A model generated the notes under the pieces. It was not told the DNA's origin, ran no database searches, and saw only the letters and a program-made list of their open reading frames with translations. A stretch of 33,939 bases of DNA. It comes from an uncultured Acidobacteriota bacterium. GTDB taxonomy: Bacteria > Acidobacteriota > CAIWXX01. The DNA lies in the NCBI GenBank assembly GCA_903916735.1, contig CAIWXX010000064.1, forward strand, positions 1 to 33,939, given 5' to 3'. Below, one piece after another: positions 31,167 through 33,939 of the stretch. A program made the translations under genes and the position numbers. Every line of letters begins with the position of its first letter. Position 1 is the first letter of the stretch.

Positions 31167-31308
31167 ACGTGCGCGTCCGCTGCAACTCCTCTGCCACCGC
31201 CATATCGTTGCGCGTCGCCGTCTGCCAGCAGGACAGCTCCGCCAGCCTCGTTTCCAGATTCTCCTTGCGGGCTGCTCCTCGATCCACGCCTGCTAGAATA
31301 CACGCCAT
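31159..31308 (-). CDS. Small 49-codon frame overlapping the transposase start
   Basis: ATG at 31308 opens a frame with ENLETRLAELSCWQTATRND and MAVAEELQRTRTYG that ends in TAG at 31159, overlapping the transposase ATG by eight bases (TATGGATAG). The sequence is helical and charged and looks protein-like. GAGGAG lies inside it about 20 bases before the transposase start. It may be a leader frame coupling translation of the transposase, or the remnant of an N-terminal part. Function unknown. Confidence 0.35.
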   Translation of the reverse strand: MACILAGVDRGAARKENLETRLAELSCWQTATRNDMAVAEELQRTRTYG

Positions 31309-31462
31309 TGGCAAATGTGTCCGGCTCTTTCTTTCTACCTCCTGCCGCCCACTGCCAGGCCCCCCTCCTCGTACCAGGCCCTCTTGCGCTCTGCTCAGCG
31401 CTGCGCGAGGCGTAAGATAGCCGCTGCCGCCTGCTTCGGCTCGCCGTTACTCCGAATCTCAG

Positions 31463-31774
31463 AGGGTATCGCATTCGTTGACTTTTCGCTCCTCAGGAAC
31501 TACCTTTATGAGCAGAGCAATGCCATGGAGGGTAAGGGGAGGCGCTGCCGCCTCCGAAACAGGGCCCTTTCTCGACGGAGACCACAGATTCCGTCAACAA
31601 ACTGGCCGTTTGTACGAGAATCCAGAGTAGCAGGGAAACGCATGTCAGAGGGCGACATCGACGACGCTTTCTCGATAGCGGTTGTCAATTCCTGATGCCG
31701 GGGAGCGTTGATTGACGAGCGATCACGAGGCGTTCGAATCCATAGAGTCATAAGCATCACAAGGAGGCATCACA
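31463..31774. other. Intergenic stretch upstream of the cysteine protease
   Basis: No gene recognised. A small hairpin GGAGGC (31538-31543) and GCCTCC (31550-31555) is present. The last 15 bases hold the ribosome binding site AAGGAGG of the protease gene. The promoter should lie here, but no clear box pair is visible. Confidence 0.4.
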
Positions 31775-33235
31775 ATGCGTAGGAAGGACGGAAGTCCTCA
31801 TGGGATTCTGGTGCTGGCAGTTGTAGCCGGGCTTTTGCTGCTTTGCGCATCGACTCTCATCGCGCAGGAGAAGATCGTTCCCAGCAAGGCTCCATTGAAC
31901 CCGGAATTCCTGAGGTACATGCAGGCGCGTGCCGAGGGGAGGGTCCAGCAATACACACCTGGCGGCATGCCGCTCGGGCACATCCCTGCACCGCTCGATC
32001 TGTCGTACATGAAAGGCATGCAGGTCTTCCCGGCCCGGGCGAAGTCGATTCCCGCAACCTACGACCTTCGCACGAAGAATAAGCTAACCCCAGTCAAGGA
32101 CCAGGGGCAGTGCGGGTCGTGCTGGGCGTTCGCCACATTCGGATCAGGCGAATCCTGGCTCAAGCCCGGGGAATCACGTGATTTCGCCGAATGGCACATG
32201 TGCCAGAACCACGGATGGGACTGGACATCGTGCGAGGGCGGTAACTCATGCCTCGCCACGGCGTATCTCGCCCAGTGGAAAGGACCCTATAACGAAACGG
32301 ATTTTCCGTATCCCTACTACGTCGAGCTGGGTCACGACGCTGCCATCCAGAAGCACGTCCAGGATGTCTACTGGCTCCCGGGCCGCGCGAGCTACACCGC
32401 CAACGACACGGTCAAGAAGGCGGTCATGGACTACGGAGCCGTTACCATTGATTTCTTCGTCGATGACACACCGTCCAAGTACTTTAACGCCGACCGGACC
32501 ACCTACTACATGAACGTCGTGTCCGATGGGACGAATCACGAGGTTTGCATCGTGGGGTGGGACAACAACTACAGCAAGACCCGGTTCTACCATCAAGCCC
32601 CTGGCAACGGCGCCTTCATCATAAGGAACAGCTGGGGCACGGCCTATCACGACGACGGCTACTTCTACATGTCTTACTACGACAAGAACCTGAAACTCGG
32701 CGCCTGCTTCAACGGCTTCAAGGCTACCGACAACTTCGGAGGCTTCTACTACGTCGATCCGCTCGGGTGCATCAACTTCAGTGGCTATGGCACAACGACC
32801 GCGTGGGGCGCCAATGTCTTCAAGGCGACCAGCACGGCCAGACCGATCAAGGCGGTCAGCACGTACTTCGCGGTGCCGAACACGGCCTATCAGATCTACG
32901 TCTACAACAACGTGACATCTACCACCAACCCCAGAACCGGCACGCTCTTGGTGAGTAAAACCGGAACGCAGAGCCTTCCGGGTTATCACACGATCACCCT
33001 GCCTACCCAAGCGGCGATCACGGCTGGGAAGAAATTCTCTGTGGTCATCAAGTACACGACCCCTGGATACAACTATCCGGTCCCGATTGAGTATAAGTAC
33101 GCGGGCCTGACGAGCAAGGCGACAGCGAAGCCTCAGGAGAGCTACATGAGCTCCAACGGGACCTCTTGGGCGGATACCACCACCTACGATAAGACGGAGA
33201 ACGTCTGCATCAAGGCTTTCGACGTAAAGAGGTGA
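31775..33235 (+). CDS. Secreted papain-family (C1A) cysteine protease with C-terminal lectin-like domain
   Basis: A 486-residue exported protease. Residues 1-31 are a signal peptide (RRKDGSPHG, then ILVLAVVAGLLLLCASTLIA). After a short propeptide the mature enzyme starts near PATYDLRTKNKLTPVKDQ. Active-site residues are Gln110 and Cys116 in KDQGQCGSCWAF, His255 in TNHEVCIVGWD, and Asn285 in IIRNSWGTAYHDDGYFYMSY. From about 310 a beta-rich region (GCINFSGYGTTTAWGANVFK, TAYQIYVYNNVTS) resembles the lectin-like domain found after bacterial C1A proteases. It probably digests proteins in the periplasm or outside. A strong AAGGAGG lies nine bases before the ATG. It stands alone, with no inhibitor gene next to it. 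Confidence 0.9.
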   Translation: MRRKDGSPHGILVLAVVAGLLLLCASTLIAQEKIVPSKAPLNPEFLRYMQARAEGRVQQYTPGGMPLGHIPAPLDLSYMKGMQVFPARAKSIPATYDLRTKNKLTPVKDQGQCGSCWAFATFGSGESWLKPGESRDFAEWHMCQNHGWDWTSCEGGNSCLATAYLAQWKGPYNETDFPYPYYVELGHDAAIQKHVQDVYWLPGRASYTANDTVKKAVMDYGAVTIDFFVDDTPSKYFNADRTTYYMNVVSDGTNHEVCIVGWDNNYSKTRFYHQAPGNGAFIIRNSWGTAYHDDGYFYMSYYDKNLKLGACFNGFKATDNFGGFYYVDPLGCINFSGYGTTTAWGANVFKATSTARPIKAVSTYFAVPNTAYQIYVYNNVTSTTNPRTGTLLVSKTGTQSLPGYHTITLPTQAAITAGKKFSVVIKYTTPGYNYPVPIEYKYAGLTSKATAKPQESYMSSNGTSWADTTTYDKTENVCIKAFDVKR

Positions 33236-33289
33236 GCTGAGTCAGCGCACACCGCTCTCCTGATCGCTTCGTGTCATGGGTTATGCGGC

Positions 33290-33601
33290 CTAACAGCTGG
33301 GGAGCGCTTTCTGACGAGGCTTGTTACAGGTGGTTCGGTAGTTGTTGAACAAACCAAACCTTGCATATAGTCCAGCCGTACTCCACCTCTTCCACCCATA
33401 GCCTCCACGCTTCTGGGCGTACGTGATGTGCCGTCGGATTTTCTTCTCGACCCAGAGGCGCAGATTGGAGAAGCACCGGCTTGAATGACCAATGGCGAAG
33501 TAGTTGACCCAGCCTTTGAGCTTCGGGTTGATCTCTGCGATCACCTTTTGCACGGGCTGGGATCTGTGTCTCCGGAAGACCTTCTTCAATATAAGACGCA
33601 C
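33290..33601 (-). pseudogene. C-terminal (maturase) fragment of a group II intron reverse transcriptase
   Basis: The 103-residue frame reads VIAEINPKLKGWVNYFAIGH, FSNLRLWVEKKIRRHITYAQ and KRGGYGWKRWSTAGLYARF. This is the GIIM/X maturase domain at the end of group II intron-encoded proteins (INPxLxGWxNYF, then W-x-x-x-KxxR). The reverse transcriptase catalytic part with YADD is absent. A domain V hairpin is not evident in the following 60 bases. It is an intron relic. Confidence 0.75.
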
Positions 33602-33662
33602 GACCGTGTCTTTACATTTTACATTTATTGACGACCGCTTCCGTTCCCGTTAGACTGGGACA

Positions 33663-33939
33663 ATGAGCCGCGCGACCAGGGTTGAAATCAAGGGGGCGAT
33701 GTACCATGTCATGACGAGAGGCGTGGCTCGGATGCCGGTCTTTCTCGACGATACAGACCGGACCGATTTTCTGGACCGAGTGGGCGGACTGGTTGGGTGC
33801 GGCGATATCGTGATTCACGCCTTCTGCCTGATGCCGAATCACTACCACCTGCTGTGCGAGACGCCGCACGCGAGATTGTCGATGCTGCTCAGACATATCA
33901 ATGGAGACTATGCGCGCGTATTCAATAACCGTCGCCGTC
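33663..33939 (+). CDS. REP-associated tyrosine (Y1, IS200-like) transposase, partial
   Basis: The frame opens at ATG 33663 and runs off the window. It reads SRATRVEIKGAMYHVMTRGV, VFLDDTDRTDFLDRV and AFCLMPNHYHLLCETPHARL, then LLRHINGDYARVFNNR. HYH in PNHYHLL is the HUH metal-binding motif; the catalytic tyrosine region lies beyond the window. The opening x-x-YHVxxRG and the FCLMPNHYHLL block are typical of RAYT proteins, which recognise REP-type palindromes. AT-rich sequence with repeated TTTACATT precedes it (33611-33628). Confidence 0.88.
   Translation, partial: MSRATRVEIKGAMYHVMTRGVARMPVFLDDTDRTDFLDRVGGLVGCGDIVIHAFCLMPNHYHLLCETPHARLSMLLRHINGDYARVFNNRRR

Larger units (their letters stand above)
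28850..31462. mobile_element. 2.6-kb insertion sequence carrying a DUF4338 passenger gene
   Basis: The boundaries are defined by the inverted repeats CTGAGATTCGGAGTA (28850-28864) and TACTCCGAATCTCAG (31448-31462), which also end the 160-bp element at 13381-13540. On the minus strand it carries, in order, a 49-codon frame, a DDE transposase and a DUF4338 gene. Transposase and passenger are both frameshifted. No target-site duplication is evident (AAAATT on the left, AGGGTA on the right). Confidence 0.85.

Noticed and set aside
31725-31745. GTTCGAATCC resembling a tRNA T-loop
   Set aside because: The flanking bases do not pair as a T-stem, and no acceptor stem or other arms can be drawn around it.
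33240-33290. Possible group II intron domain V after the maturase fragment
   Set aside because: No 34-nt hairpin with the AGC catalytic triad and GAAA-type loop can be drawn.

Overview
The window suggests a Gram-negative (diderm) bacterium with a scrap-rich accessory genome. A complete type I-like export chain is present, with a TolC-type outer-membrane channel, an HlyD-type adaptor and two ABC transporters, and this requires an outer membrane. Base composition is moderately GC-rich and clearly higher in the sugar operon at 1.3-4.2 kb. The phylum cannot be fixed from sequence alone. DUF4416, a PurL with a built-in PurS-like N-terminus and repeated IS debris would fit Acidobacteriota, Desulfobacterota or similar lineages (inference).

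Left part (1-6.2 kb): a transposase tail joined to a TPR scrap; a non-coding repeat (copy 1); a tightly overlapping three-gene sugar operon (ATP-grasp enzyme, NAD-dependent epimerase/dehydratase, family 2 glycosyltransferase); then decayed sequence with a possible MscS-channel tail, an NTF2-like protein, a broken carboxypeptidase-regulatory-like gene and a possible IS91-type tail. Middle-left (6.2-13.3 kb) is housekeeping-like on the minus strand: an N-acetyltransferase-fold protein coupled to a DUF4416 protein, purQ and a large purL, a metallophosphoesterase and a C-terminally truncated GNAT acetyltransferase. Then come a 160-bp miniature element, an IS91-type transposase N-terminal fragment and an AAA+ ATPase remnant.

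Centre (14.6-27.1 kb): a self-contained peptide natural-product (RiPP) locus. On the plus strand are an ankyrin-repeat/YcaO fusion and a Nif11-leader precursor peptide with an LSGG cleavage site and a 19-residue core containing two cysteines. Convergent to these on the minus strand are TolC, HlyD, a C39-peptidase ABC transporter and a second NHLM-type ABC transporter, nearly abutting, followed by a radical SAM/SPASM maturase whose stop lies 11 nt from the precursor's stop. The reading is that YcaO and the radical SAM enzyme modify the core, the C39 peptidase cuts at GG, and the ABC/HlyD/TolC chain exports the product. The pairing of an ankyrin-fused YcaO with a SPASM maturase on one Nif11 peptide is the best candidate for an undescribed system here.

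Right part (27.2-33.9 kb): repeat copies 2 and 3 lie in direct orientation around a HEPN/MNT pair. A 2.6-kb insertion element (28850-31462) with 15-bp terminal inverted repeats carries a frameshifted DDE transposase plus a decayed DUF4338 (DruA-like) passenger gene; its two ends, fused, make the 160-bp element at 13381. Beyond it are a secreted papain-family cysteine protease, a group II intron maturase tail and the start of a REP-associated (Y1) transposase that runs off the end.
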